From Odobenus rosmarus divergens (lineage: Eukaryota; Chordata; Mammalia; Carnivora; Odobenidae): a stretch of 64,000 nt of DNA. The notes below the pieces were generated by a model. It saw only the letters and a program-made list of their open reading frames with translations, was not told the DNA's origin and ran no database searches. The stretch is taken from NCBI RefSeq assembly GCF_000321225.1, contig NW_004450380.1, positions 3,280,966-3,344,965 on the forward strand. The letters run 5' to 3'. Positions 32,688 through 44,440 of the stretch are shown in pieces (within the stretch, counting starts at the first letter, position 1; each line of letters begins with the position of its first letter). Made by a program: the position numbers and the translations under genes.

Positions 32688-32878
32688 AGGGGTACCTGGG
32701 TGGCACGGTCAGTTGAGAGTCCAACTCTGGCTTTCGGCTCAGGTCGTGATCTCAGAGTTGTAAGATCAAGCCCCCTGCATCGGGCTCCACACTCAGCACA
32801 GAGTCTGCTTGTGATTCTCTCTACCTCTGCCCCTCCTGCTCATGCTCTCTCTCAAATAAATAAATAAATCTTTTAAAG
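32688..32878 (+). mobile_element. CAN SINE, plus orientation
   Basis: Head ggggtacctgggtggcacgg has a small change in the A box. The middle reads 'gtgattctctctacctctgc', an older type. Tail aaataaataaataaatc. Confidence 0.92.
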
Positions 32879-33792
32879 AAATTAGTAAAAAGGCAATAGC
32901 TAACCATTTTCAAGAAAATCATTTTAGCTGACCATTAAGTGTTAAGACTGATAACTAAAGCATGAGCTGAGAAAACCCGCACACAGCATCAAGGAGGACC
33001 ACAAAGAACAACAATCACAAGCTCCCACACTCTGTGAGTCAACACCTGTCAATCTCACTGCCAGGACACCTGTGCTGCAGGAGCACCGCAGACACACCAG
33101 ACCACACAGGACATCATTCCACACGTGGTGGGAATCACGAGGCCCATCCACAGGTCCTCATCAAGAAGGGATTATGTGAAGTATATCAAATCGCCCCCCG
33201 AAGAAAAGTACGGGTCCACAACCTAGCGGACAGTCTTGTCCACGAGGGCCCAGCACTGGGGCCACTTCTAAGTGGCGGTGATGTGCAGTTTGTATGACAA
33301 ATGGTTCACTTCTTCTACCTCATCTCTATCTCCCTACGGACTCACCCTAGAGCATCTGGAGCTCCTAGAAGGCGATGCTTTAATGTAAGTACGGTCAGTA
33401 TGCTTCTTATTAAACTGCTATTTCTTTGAAACTGTTATCAGAAGGTGAGTTAAAAACTTAGGCGACGGTGACCTCAAGGTAGTATTATGCACACACTGGC
33501 ATATGCATGCGTGCTTCTGCACTGAGGCCCTTCTACTGGTGAGGTTGCTGCAAGAAACTTCGCAGTTGGCACAAGAGTCTCAGAGGGAAACTGTCCACCC
33601 CAGGACACAAGGACTCAAGGTTAATTCCTTTGCTCTCACCTTCTCAGAAATCTCACTCCCAGACTTGTCTTTAAATTTGCATCATTATTGGTTCCCTAGC
33701 TTATATCTCTTTACAACAACCAACCAACCACCTACACTCCCCTTCTAACTGCCATCCTATTGTTTTCCTATTCACAGCCAAATTTCTTTAAT
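32879..33792. other. Unique sequence with a 16-bp palindrome
   Basis: No gene recognised; an 87-codon frame at 33034-33297 has no family match that I know. The palindrome gccacttctaagtggc lies at 33261-33276. Confidence 0.35.
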
Positions 33793-33806
33793 AGATCCAG
33801 CACTCA

Positions 33807-34012
33807 GGGGCACCTAGGCGGCCCAGTTGGTTAAGCCTCTGACTCCTGGGCCTTCAGCTCAGGTCAAGATCTCTGGGTCCTGGGATCAATCCCCACAGCA
33901 GGCTCCATGCTCAGTGGGGAGTCTGCTTGTCTCCCTCTCTCTGCCCCTCCCCCGTTCGTGCTTACTCTCTCTCTCTCTCAAATTAAACAAACAAATCTTT
34001 AAAAAAATGAAA
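33807..34012 (+). mobile_element. CAN SINE with perfect TSD
   Basis: Perfect 14-bp TSD agatccagcactca at 33793-33806 and 34013-34026. The body is somewhat diverged (cacctaggcggcccagttgg). Confidence 0.95.
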
Positions 34013-34099
34013 AGATCCAGCACTCACCACTCTGTCTAAGGTGCTCTAGCAAAGCTCACTATAGAATGCTTTATTATTGAAATCAATTAACACTTCAGT

Positions 34100-35170
34100 C
34101 CTCATCTTAATTGACCTCTCCGCAGTAGGAAAACTGTTGACTTCCTTCTTGAAATGTTTTCTCTCCTTGCTCTCCAGGAGCTCCTCCAACTTCTCTCCCT
34201 CTCAATCACCTTTGCTGGCTTCTCTTTTCTCAGCTGGCCTGTAACTAGCCCTGTTCCACACGGTTCCCTCCACACCCCCTCAGTCTTCATTTCCACCCCC
34301 TCCCTGTATTACTCCCATTTCCACAGGACCAGCTGTCAGCTATACAGTTCTGAATTTTCAAGTCTCAATTTCCTCCCCAAATCTCTCTGGAGACTCAGTT
34401 CCATAGAACCAGCTCCCTTCTGATGACATCACCTGGGTGCCCCAAAAGCATCTCATATTCGACATGTTCAAAACAGAACACATGGTCTACACAGGCCCTC
34501 CCTTCCATCTTCCCATTCCCCTGCTGTCAGGTCCTCTTGCTGGATCTGTTGTCTTTCTGAAAGACACAACCACACACTGCCTGGGTTTGCCAGGTTAGGG
34601 ACGTGGGCATTCTCTTTACCTCCTTTCCTCCTGCCGCCTACACGGGCAGTCTCCAAGCACTAGCACACCTCCTGCCACAGCCCAGGGCCACACAGGGTGG
34701 GCCTGGATTTGCTTCCCAGGGCCACACGGGGTGAACCTGGATTTTGCTTTCCTCCAGCCATCCTCCAACCCTCCTTTAGAAAGAGGTTTCTAAAGTGCAC
34801 ATTGAATTCCCCAAATCCCACGTCTCTTGTCAAATTAAAAATCTGTAAATGGTTCTCCTTCAAGAAAAGGTCCAGCTCCCTGGCTCCTGCCTGTCATCTG
34901 CCTCTTTTCTAAACAATTTCCTGCCTCCTGGCTCTTCTGCTCAGGCCATAGTGAATTGCACAGCAGTTTCTAAAAAGCAAAATCTTTTCTGTGTGCTGGC
35001 AAATGCTGTCTCCTCTGCTTGAGAGCCCTTCTCCCAACTCTGTCTAGCTGCAAAGACTTTGAGACATGGCTAGGAGGCTTTGTCCTACGCATCACTTTCC
35101 TGGACACCCACAGGCTGGGTGTGATGCTCTAAGGGCAGAGCCCCCTATTACAGTACCCCTAACAGTACTG
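34100..35170 (+). mobile_element. L2/CR1-clade LINE remnant: end of RT ORF and 3' region
   Basis: It contains the landmark 'gacatgttcaaaacagaaca' (a degraded N-M-S-K-T-E motif of L2/CR1 reverse transcriptases), then 'tttctaaagtgcacattgaa' and 'tctgtaaatggttctcct'. Near 35000 come 'gagagcccttctcccaactc' and 'ctttgagacatggctaggag'. Frames are thoroughly broken. Order and strand agree with an old L2 of about 1 kb. The plus frames of 60-90 codons here (for example 34154-34423) are by-products. Confidence 0.6.
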
Positions 35171-35520
35171 TGACTGTCCTGTTTGAGGAAATGAACCAAA
35201 ACTCAATAATCTTTATACAAAGACTGTAACCAAATCTAAGTGACTAGCCTAACGAGCACTCAATAACTTGCATTTAAAGACCAGAAGAGGAACAGATAAT
35301 CATTTACCTTGAAGTCTGCATCTGGTATAATGCCTGTGGGCACCTAAGGTACAAAGGTGTCGATATCAAACTATGTATTTAGATCTTCAGAGTAATAGGT
35401 TTCTTGCTGTTTTTTAATCACCAGTAAAGCGTCAAAGAGTGGAATAGTCTCCAGGCCTTAATAACAAAGTTATTTGATGATGTAGTAAATGTTTAATAAA
35501 ACATTATATATACTTGAACA
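35171..35520. other. Unique spacer
   Basis: No feature recognised. Confidence 0.4.
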
Positions 35521-35665
35521 CGTTCAGGCACCTTCCAAAGAGCCTGACTACACAGTCAACCAGGCCATGAGCTGCAGAGACAGTATTACTCATCTCTGCC
35601 TGCTTATGTCCCTGGCCCACAGCACCCGCTCATAAGCTCTGATGAAAGCCTGATGGATGAGTGAC
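35521..35665 (+). mobile_element. L2 3' end fragment
   Basis: 'ccctggcccacagcacccgc', 'tcataagctctgatgaaagc' and 'ctgatggatgagtg' resemble an L2 tail. Confidence 0.5.
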
Positions 35666-35934
35666 TATAAAGAAAATTACAGAAACAACTACAAGCTACC
35701 ATGATGCAGAATTAGTAATGTCTACTTTCTTGCCTATTCTAGATCCAGCTGATCTACAAATGGCCAGTCTTACCAAGGGCAAACTAGCACTTCCTGGAAA
35801 TATTCACCTCAGTATTCATTTATTCAACACATATCCAGTGCCCTGTGTGCCAGCTGACACGGCAGGCACAAGAATTAGTGAGAAAGCACTGGAAGAGAGA
35901 CAGACCCCTCTGCTGCTAAGACCACCGAGACATT

Positions 35935-36105
35935 GAATAAGTTGTGGGATCTGGGCAAACCAAGCAGGCTCTCTGCTTACAAACACCGTCACATAGAAAC
36001 TAGGAATAATAGATCTATTTCACAGGGCTATTGTGGGGGTTAAATGAGGTAATCCATAAACCCATATGGAGCACAGATATTAGTTATTCTTTACCCACCA
36101 TGAAC
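35935..36105 (-). mobile_element. MIR, minus orientation
   Basis: 'gttgtgggatctgggcaaac', 'gggggttaaatgaggtaatc' and 'gagcacagatattagttatt' follow reverse MIR order. Confidence 0.7.
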
Positions 36106-36169
36106 AAAGAGCAGTAATAAATAGTTTATGTATTACTTTATTAAAAGAAGCTCATGACACAAATAAGAC

Positions 36170-36300
36170 AGAAATTAATACCCCCACTTACAATTTTTAG
36201 AAACAGTCCCAGGGAACCTAAGCTATTTTCCCAAGACCATTCATGTGGTTAGTAGGTGGCCAAGTTCTTTGGTGTCAGATACAAAAACCCGATTCTCTTC
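36170..36300 (+). mobile_element. MIR, plus orientation
   Basis: 'cccccacttacaatttttag', 'ttcccaagaccattcatgtg' and 'gttagtaggtggccaag' match MIR after the core. It faces the preceding minus-oriented MIR. Confidence 0.65.
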
Positions 36301-37436
36301 ACTCAGTGGCTCTTGAATAGCTCCCCTGTAAAAGATCCCACACCAAAGAGAAGGAGTAGAATTGAGAAAGCATTGGTCTTCCTAACATAGGAGCTGAGAA
36401 ATTCTGAGCGAAGTGCCTAAACTAACTGTTTTCTTACTAAAGAACAGTACTTTTCTTCCTGGACACAGGGTAATGCCAACCAGAAGAGGCAGCATAAAGT
36501 TTTCAGTAAGGGAAAGGTCCCCAATGTCATAAGTTCTTCTTTAACAAGAAAATTCTAATATTAAAAACTATCCAGTTGCCATGGTAACAATCTATTTGCA
36601 ATCTTGATGCTGGTGGTATTCCGTTATATTTCTCTCAAGGAAAAGTAAACTAGACATGACCAAGGAATTTAATAAAAGTATCTGCTGGACCAAAAGCCAA
36701 GATATGACCGTTTTTAAGCAATATGACAGGATTAAAATATACAGCAGGAGACCCTCAGGTTACAATACCAGTTCCATCAATAAAATTAAAAGATTTTGAC
36801 CTTGACACCAATACAAGGTATAGCCATATGATCTGGAAAACTCAATTCTCTGAGCAAGAAAAACAAATCGTTAAGCAACCAAGATGACAGCGACAACGAG
36901 AAAGTCAGAATTCATCAACAAGAGAATAAAATCAATTCTCAAACGAAGAATAAAGACTAAATTTCTAGTGAAAGCTCAAAGGTTTCATTTTACTGTTTTG
37001 TTTGGTGTGTATGTGTGCATGTATGTGTGAGGAGCTGGATTTTGAACTCTATGCCTCCTTCTACTTTTCTCTAGAAAATGACAGAGGACATATTCAAAAT
37101 AAACTGATTCTAAATAAAAAAGGAAGAAAGTTATTGTTATTAAGTAGAACATTCTGAAGTCTGAACACGCAGGCTCCTGGTACAGACAGGGACAATTTCT
37201 ATGAGATCAGCACAGCCTCAGTCATGACTACAAAATCACACAGATTTTCCCTTCTGGTAAGCTTTTCCAGTCATTGTTTTTACAACTATCCAAGAAATGG
37301 TAACATTATCCCCCAAAATCATTCCTTTCTTATTTGTAATGATTTTACAGAACAGCATATACATGCTCAATGTCCTCAAAGACAATCAGAACAAAAACTG
37401 CACTCCCTTTACTTCAACAATAAATTGGCTTTGTAA
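36301..37436. other. Unique sequence containing a candidate X-box
   Basis: No gene. The one outstanding motif is the RFX-type X-box at 36575-36588. Confidence 0.4.
36575..36588. promoter_or_regulatory. Candidate RFX X-box (gttgccatggtaac)
   Basis: The 14-mer has two inverted half-sites (gttgcc and ggtaac) around a central AT and differs from the perfect palindrome by one base. It fits the X-box bound by RFX factors, which drive ciliary and MHC-II genes. It lies in repeat-free DNA. Whether it is a promoter, enhancer or chance match cannot be told from the window. Confidence 0.5.
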
Positions 37437-37452
37437 GAAAATATCAACATTC

Positions 37453-37647
37453 ATTTTTTTTTTAATTTTTTTTTTTTATTTTTGACAGAGAGAGAGGGCA
37501 CAAGCAGGGGGAGCGGCAGGCAGAGGGAGAGGGAGAAGCAGACTCCCTGCTGAGCAGAGAGCCCGATGTGGGGCTCGATCCCAGGACCCTGGGATCATGA
37601 CCTGGGCCGAAGGCAGACGCTTAACAACTGAGCCACCCAGGTGCCCC
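37453..37647 (-). mobile_element. CAN SINE, young, minus orientation
   Basis: Perfect 16-bp TSD gaaaatatcaacattc at 37437-37452 and 37648-37663. Long T runs mark the tail and the body is near consensus. Confidence 0.97.
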
Positions 37648-38023
37648 GAAAATATCAACATTCGTAACAGAAATTTTTTTCTTCACTGGCCAGATCTTAA
37701 CATACACAGTAAGTGTGGATATATATATATAAATAACTTTATTTTAATAATGTATATTTATATTATATATAATCCTATATTTCTGTCACATGCTACAATA
37801 TATTTTATAAATGAATACTTATATATAAAAATAAAATAAATTTACATAGTTTATTTTCTGAAATACAGTCTGAAAACTATGTGTTATCAAATTTCCCATA
37901 TAACAAGTCACGTTTTCCTTCTACTGTCAATATAAAATTATAGAACCGTTGTTCCCCAAGCCCCCTAAAAAGGATTAGCTGAAGATATATATTTGTTTTC
38001 TTTGGGTATGGGTTTGGGGTTTT
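37648..38023. other. AT-rich sequence with TA runs
   Basis: (TA)6-like runs occur at 37717-37732 and near 37760. No other feature. Confidence 0.45.
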
Positions 38024-38152
38024 GTTTTTTTTAAGTAGGCTCCACGCCCAGCATGGAGCTCAATGTGAGGCTTGAACTCACGACCCTGAGATCAAGACCT
38101 GAGCTGTGATCAGCAGTTGGACGCCTAACCAACTGAGCCACCCAGATGCCCC
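38024..38152 (-). mobile_element. CAN SINE, 3'-shortened, minus orientation
   Basis: Only the tRNA-like part and adjacent bases are present (gtaggctccacgcccagcat to the reverse head 'gagccacccagatgcccc'). The CT-rich middle is missing although a T run precedes it. So it is either an internally deleted copy or a short-type insertion. Confidence 0.88.
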
Positions 38153-38329
38153 AAGATAAACACTTTTTTAATTACAGTTAAGATTATGGCACACTTCATA
38201 AAATCAAATATTTTAAATTTTATTAAATTCAGGCAAAATATTAACAACTTAAATAACAACATCTATAGCTAGCATAGGCAACATGCTTTTGCCTATTTTT
38301 CTCAAAGATCATGGAGATGTTGGAAATGT

Positions 38330-38700
38330 TAAGATCAAAAGTCTCTATGTTGAGGAACTCAGGTGGAGAATAACAACATCAAAGGGTAAAGGAAACAAGT
38401 GAGTGAGTATAGACTTGAGGGGAAGTAGAGTTGATCATCCGGGATGTAAGCAGACTGGATAGTGAGATGGGGATGTGTGGCAAGCATGTGAAAACATAAG
38501 TTTGGAACTCAAGATGGGGTCCTGAAACAAAGATTCACTCATTGGTGAAAAATCGACAAGGGAATCTACAAAAGAGGATAATACCCCTGAGGAAAACAAC
38601 GTGTAGAGAAACAAGGCTAATCCTTGGGGGAGAGCGATTTTTACAGGTCAGTAGGGTCTGAACAAACAGGACTCGAAAGTCTGGGGAGAAGAGTTTCAGG
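38330..38700 (-). mobile_element. Probable L2/CR1 remnant, minus orientation
   Basis: 'gaggaactcaggtggagaat', 'gaaaacataagtttggaact' and 'caaggctaatccttggggga' resemble the reverse complement of the L2 RT ORF region seen in better copies. Heavily diverged. Confidence 0.4.
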
Positions 38701-38967
38701 AAAGGAAGACCAACAGTGCATGCCTCAGAGAGCTCCACCAGAACACAGAACAGACAAGAATACCGGAACCCACATTTAGGATGCAACCACTTACATCAGG
38801 ACACAAGGCTGAATGAGCAAGAAAGTTCATCAGACATCGTGATCCTAAGCTCTTAACACCAAAATCAGGAATCCTCAAAAAATAAAGGTCAGTGATTCTG
38901 GATTACACAGAAACACTCCTGGTGAGAAAGAAACAGCAGCAGCATTTGTTTTTAAAGCCAAGACCTT

Positions 38968-39190
38968 GGGGCACCTGGGTGGCTCAGTCGTTAAGCATCT
39001 GCCTTTGGCTCAGGTCATGATCCCAGGGTGTCCTGGGATTGAGCCCCATACATCGGGCTCTCTGCTCGGCAGGAAGCCTGCTTCTCCCTCTCCCACTCCC
39101 CCTGCTTGTGTTCCCTCTCTTGCTGTCTCTATCATAAATAAATAAAAAATCTTAAAAAAATAAATAAATTTTAAAAAATAAAAAATTAAA
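38968..39190 (+). mobile_element. CAN SINE, young, long complex A-tail
   Basis: Perfect 15-bp TSD taaagccaagacctt at 38953-38967 and 39191-39205. The tail is an extended mixture of aaataaat and aaaaatt words, about 60 bases, showing growth after insertion. Confidence 0.97.
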
Positions 39191-39205
39191 TAAAGCCAAG
39201 ACCTT

Positions 39206-40524
39206 GAAATTAGTGACTTATATAATGGGAAGCAGCCACCACCCATCCTTTTTTTTTTTTCCTAGCGGCATAAATAAATTTCTTGGCACAAATAAGAATA
39301 GTTTCTCATGCATCAAATGTAAAAAGTTCATTTATGCTTTCTCTGATGTGTAAATGCCATAGATCCATTGCATTGATCACAGGATGCTATGAATCTGTCT
39401 GGAATCAGTAATGCTTTTTAATTAAATTAAAAGATTTTTTCCTTCCAAGACTTCCATTTCAGTCCTAAATATGTGTTCTATGTGTTCTAGCCATTCATCC
39501 TTGTCTCATAGGACAATGCTCTCCATATTTTAGAGCTAGACAGCTTTACTGTTCGCTTCTTGTTAACAGGACATCTTGGATTTAATTGCCAATATTATTT
39601 ATGAATTACAATTGCAGGAGTGTTTTTCAGTATGATGAATATTCCATCATCTTTAATTTTTAAGAGATGCTTAATATGAAGAGGGATGGGACAATATACT
39701 TGTTCTTTTCCTCTCTTGCTACACCCTCTTCTGGAAACACAACAAACAGCATAGGCTTTTTCCTTTGTCTGTTTAAACCTGCAGGTTCGAGACAGTTTTA
39801 TCAACAGCCAAACAAAAATAGGAAGGAACTTCTAAGAAGAGATGTACTCATAAAAGGCAAGAAAGCACTTACTGAGATAAAAAATAATAATTAGCAGCTA
39901 TTACAGCAAGCGGGTGATAAAATATAACTGCATAGTAATATGAAGCACTACAAAGATAGTAAATTGAAAAAAATCCAAATATTCAATATTAATCTTTTTC
40001 TATAAGAAAAAGTATACAAACTCAACTAATGCCTAATGGACTGCTTTAAATTTAAAGTATGCAAATATAAAAAACAAAACTGTGAACAGTATAAGCGGTT
40101 CTCCTGTGTCTGCAATACAATTTCAGATATCCTACAGGAGCAGCCACATTTGGTTCTGAGTATTCCTTCATAAAAAATTGGAGACAAGTTTTAAGTTTTG
40201 CTCTAAAAGTAAAAGATATATCTCCATCACATTAAAACCTTCTAGATCTTATGACTTTAAAAATAAGGCTCTCATTATGTAGCAATGACTAGAACATCAA
40301 AACTACACAAGAGTCCCTGTGTACTACACTCCATCATATAAAGAAAGAAGAAACATCTCTATTTTGAAAAGCCAGAGAAAATGTCTAGGTGTGCTGAGAA
40401 CTGTCATGGCCTCAAAAATTTCATAGCGACAAAGAGTCAAAGTCTCAAGGTTTTACCATGCAAATTCAAAACTTAAAAGCCATTAGAATTTTATAACTAA
40501 AAAAATTAAAATTAAAATTACAAA
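39206..40524. other. AT-rich unique sequence
   Basis: No gene supported. Short frames at 39667-39894 (+) and 39595-39804 (-) overlap antiparallel and are not convincing. Confidence 0.4.
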
Positions 40525-41000
40525 TTGATATTACTTGTAGCACATATAAGATTGGCAAGGATTAAAAAGAATAATATCTCATGCTAGCAAGGTTGTAAAT
40601 AAACGGTGCATTTATACAGTATTGGTAGAATGTAAAATAATAAATTTATATTGGAGCACAATTTGGCAACAAATATAAAAATGAAAAATCTGCCACAGCA
40701 ATATCATTTCTATTAATTTATTTTATACAAACAACCAGTTAATTATGTAAATACATATGTATAGTGATGTTCTTTGCAAGAAAACAAAAAAATGGAAATA
40801 ATCCAATAGGGTACTGGTTAATTAAATTTTAATGTTCCTACGATGGAACAGTACACAACCATGAAATAAAACCGTATGTGGTGTGTCTACAGGAGCATAT
40901 ATATTCAGTATAGATACAGATGTAGACCTAACTATTAACAGGGCTGCTTTCTAAGAAGCTGGGTTTCTGGGGCACCTGAATTTCTGATCTATATTTTTAT
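40525..41000 (+). mobile_element. Old L1 (L1M-type) 3' fragment
   Basis: 'agattggcaaggattaaaaa', 'attggtagaatgtaaaata', 'gagcacaatttggcaacaaa', 'atccaatagggtactggtta' and 'acacaaccatgaaataaaac' follow the L1M3/L1MC order to the 3' end. It is older than the other L1 pieces by divergence. Confidence 0.75.
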
Positions 41001-41342
41001 TATTTTAATTTTTTTATAATGCACATAAAATTCTTAAAACACCTGAATAAATGTTTAAAATAAGTGATGAAATGTATTAGCACAGTTGAAAAACACATAT
41101 CTGCATATGTTATAGACAGTGGTTTCTCTTTGTGTCAAAGGATTAAAGATACCTAGAGATATGAAAGGTAATGTGTTAGCTATCTATAGTCTCTTAATAC
41201 AGAGGAGATAAAAAATACACAAAACTGCCTTTTTGAGAATATAAATGAAGACATTAGTCCAGCAAATGTTTGATATATTACCAGAATTAAGATGCTATCA
41301 ACTTGGAGGATGGGTATATGGTATGAATTTGGGATTTTTATT

Positions 41343-41525
41343 ATCTTTTTTTTCTTTAGAGAGAGTGTGTGTGCATGCACGGGGAGGGGCAGAGGGGGAG
41401 AATCTTAAACTGACTCCCCACTGAGCATGGACCCCGACGCAGGGCTCAAACTCACCACCCTGAGATCATGACCTGAGCCAAAATCAAGAGGTGGGTGCTT
41501 ATCTGACTGAGCCACCCAGGTGCCC
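41343..41525 (-). mobile_element. CAN SINE, minus orientation
   Basis: Reverse head 'gagccacccaggtgccctg'; body 'gcagggctcaaactcaccac'. It abuts a MIR directly on its right. Confidence 0.92.
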
Positions 41526-41700
41526 TGACAAGCTATATGACCCTGGGGAGGTTCCTTCACCTTTCTAAGCTTCTTTATATCCTGCAATACAAGGTAAGAA
41601 CAGTACTTACCCCGAGAATTGTTGTGAAGATTTAAAAGATAATATACACAAGGCACAGTACCTGGCATATGGCCTTACTCAATGTTGGCTCTGATTCTTC
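41526..41700 (-). mobile_element. MIR, minus orientation
   Basis: 'ctatatgaccctggggaggt', 'gaacagtacttaccccgaga', 'attgttgtgaagatttaaaa' and 'caaggcacagtacctggcat' are clear reverse MIR words. Confidence 0.85.
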
Positions 41701-42529
41701 TCAGTGCACACCAAGTTTGTTTTTTTCATTAGCAATTACAAAGACTTCAGGAAATCAAAGCCTGAGTTTTATTGCAAACAAATAGAAACAAGGGATATTA
41801 ACTTCAGATTGGATAACAGAAAACACTCTGCCTGTCAGTGGGGTTCATTCTCCTCCTATAATAATGCTAGCCATTGTAAAAACAGTTTTAGCTTTCCAGA
41901 GATACAAGTTCTCTCTGATAATTGATACCAACCCTGATTTTGTGACAAGTATTAAAATAGTATCAGCTACAAAAGGTACCCATAGAAAACTGAATGAAGA
42001 CCAAAACTCAAATCTGCCTATAAATGTAAATGAGCACTTGAGGGAAAATCAAGACAAAATCTTAAGAACAAAAAGAGTACAGAGAGATAGTGGGGGGGAA
42101 AAAAACTGTTTCCCATGATCAAAGCACATACATTTCCACCATTCAACAGATTACAGTCAACAAGCATGTATTAAGCAATTCTTTGCCCTCAAGAATACCC
42201 AATTCTACTACAGGAGCCAAAATAAACCAACAAGTTAACTGTGACACAGAATTACCAAGCTCCATGGGAGCCTGACAAAGAGACAGCATACTTCCTGCTG
42301 GGTGAGGAACAATCCAGCTGGAGCGGGAGGGCTTTTCAGGTGTGAGTATAAACAAGAAAGTCAGAAACTGAGATTCATTCGTCCAGCAAGTGTGAAGTAA
42401 TGAAACTATGTTTTAATAAGCTGCATGCACAAATTTTATACTATCAAGAGCCTATTTTGTGGAAAATATTATATTATGTGCTATAAGAAACACAATATTT
42501 CTGACACCTTCTAAGCTTTACAATCCTGT
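41701..42529. other. Unique sequence
   Basis: Frames of 61-84 codons at 41704-42275 overlap in different phases. Nothing recognised. Confidence 0.4.
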
Positions 42530-42680
42530 TGGGGAGCATTTCGAACATACTGTAATCGTGTATTCCCAAAGGCAACTGATGTGCCTTTCCTATCTTTGTA
42601 TTTCCATCCCCTTGCACCATGCCTGCAATGTCACTGGCACTAAATAAATGTCTGGCAAACAAGGGAATCAATAAAGGACT
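42530..42680 (+). mobile_element. L2 3' end
   Basis: 'atctttgtatttccatcccc', 'ttgcaccatgcctgcaatgt' and 'actggcactaaataaatgtc' resemble the L2 tail. Confidence 0.6.
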
Positions 42681-42869
42681 ACAATAGAAAGCAGAATATT
42701 ATATGTGTCACTGATAATCATAATTAGAAAAGATTATCAGAGGGACAGAGCACCCACAATAGGGTAAATAAGGAAGATGAAGGTGCGTGTTGTTTCTGTC
42801 ACCTGGCTCTCATTCCCATATTCCTCTGGATATCATCTTTTCCCCATTATCTGTCTTCCTGCTCCCTGG

Positions 42870-43290
42870 AGCTAACTCCAGGGGTGGGCATGTGATCCAG
42901 GCTGAGCAAACTGAAATACTCCATCCCATTGGTTATAGCAATTGGTTAAAAATATGCATACCTGACCCAAGCCAAGCTTATTAATACAATCACAGCTAAT
43001 CTTTGGAATCTTGCTTAAGTAACCAAAAAGACAAGTCATTTTTCATGCTGGATTTGGAGCCGAGGGGATGAAAACAGAGCTTCTGACCACCACACATGGG
43101 AGAGCCTGTCTGAAAATGGAAGCAACTCCTGGAAAGAGAGCCTAGCAATGGAGGGAGACTAATCCTAATGACATCATTGGAGCTCCTGGATTTAGCATTG
43201 CTAAAAGGAGGCATTTTTCAGTTCGTAGCCAACAAAACTCTTTCTTGCTTCATTCAGTATTAGACTAGATTTTCTGTCATGTGAGACTGT
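42870..43290 (+). mobile_element. MaLR (MLT1-like) solo LTR, degraded
   Basis: 'ggtgggcatgtgatccaggc', 'gatgaaaacagagcttctga' and 'gacatcattggagctcctgg' occur in the LTR order I recall for this old ERVL-MaLR family. 'ttttcagttcgtagccaaca' and 'tctttcttgcttcattcagt' follow near the 3' end. No internal retroviral genes adjoin it, so it is a solo LTR. Confidence 0.55.
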
Positions 43291-43451
43291 AAGAGTTTTC
43301 ACTTAAAGATGGAATTAGAACCCATCGATGAAGAAAGTGGCAGCTTTCAATAGGGAGGAGATCCCAGGTGGACAGGACTATATAAGCAGTAAGATAAAGA
43401 AACAGAAGACCACTTCAGTTATAATGACTTTTTAAAAATTCTATAGCCCAA

Positions 43452-43649
43452 GGGGCGCCTGGGTGGCTCAGTCATTAAGCGTCTGCCTTCGCTCAGGTCA
43501 TGATCCCAGAGTCCTGGGATCGAGCCCCGCATCGGGCTCCCCGCTCTGCGGGAAGACTGCTTCTCCCTTTCCCACTCCCCCTGCTTGTGTTCCCTCTCTC
43601 GCTGTGTCTCTCCCTGTCAAATAAATAAATAAAATCTTTAAAAAAAAAA
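43452..43649 (+). mobile_element. CAN SINE, young
   Basis: TSD tctatagcccaa (43440-43451) and tctatagctcaa (43650-43661). Body close to the 'cactccccctgcttgtgttc' type, with one base deleted near 'gccttcgctcagg'. Confidence 0.96.
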
Positions 43650-43661
43650 TCTATAGCTCAA

Positions 43662-44224
43662 GTTTAAGTTTAGATGAAATCTAGAGAATGGGTTGGGGTT
43701 AGCTGAGTGAAGTGGGTATAACAAATGGGACTTCTCACATGTCACTAAAAGGAGTGGCTGCTACTCAGCCCAAGCAAACTGTTGCCATTTGGGAACTGAC
43801 CCAGTCCAGCCACATCTCCCAGTTTTTCAGCAAAAATTTCAATCCAGACTTTAAAGGTGTTGGCAAGAATATGAAAAAACGAATTGAGAATGATATATGG
43901 TCTAAATACACAAGTCTACGGACAGGATCCAGCATTTGGGTTCCTGACTTAGGAGTCTATTCCAAAGGCCAAGAAATTAAATTCAAATCCATATAAGAGG
44001 ATTTGACCCATGTAAAGGTTTTCTAAAGGACACAAGTATATGTATATCCTAAGGAAAGCTCCTATGACAAAAGAATGGAAGAGAGAATTACAGATACACA
44101 GAAGGAATGACAGACTGAAAGTCTATGACACTGAGCTCCTAGCACAGAAATAGCTGTTGAGTAGACAAAAATAATGAAAGAATCTATGCTCTCAAGGCAG
44201 GTGCCCCAAGGTGCTATCCAGGCT
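43662..44224. other. Unique sequence
   Basis: A 94-codon frame at 43712-43996 (+) is the best here. No family is recognised and no splice or promoter context was seen. Confidence 0.35.
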
Positions 44225-44312
44225 CACGTACTTTCCACCTCTATAAAATACCAGTAATAACAGTGTCTACTTTGTAGCATTCTGAAGAATAAATGAGTCA
44301 ATGCTTATTATG
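44225..44312 (-). mobile_element. MIR, minus orientation, left part of a split copy
   Basis: 'tactttccacctctataaaa', 'agtaataacagtgtctactt' and 'gaagaataaatgagtcaatg' fit reverse MIR. It continues at 44441 after an insert. Confidence 0.75.
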
Positions 44313-44440
44313 ACTGGCGGAATTCTAAGAAAGCTCCCAAGATTCCTGCCCCCTGGTGTACTCACTTCCATATAATAAATGGGTGCTGTCTTAAGTTCCT
44401 AAGTCTGTAGCAACTTGTTATCCAGCAATGGAAAATGAAT
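44313..44440 (+). mobile_element. Short LTR-like insert (MaLR type) inside the MIR
   Basis: The start 'gactggcggaattctaagaa' and 'ccaagattcctgccccctgg', and the end 'cttaagttcctaagtctgta' and 'acttgttatccagcaatgga', match the two ends of an old MaLR-type LTR. The middle is absent, so it looks internally deleted. Confidence 0.5.

Noticed and set aside
33675..33682. Octamer atttgcat
   Set aside because: Eight-base matches are expected several times by chance in a window of this size.
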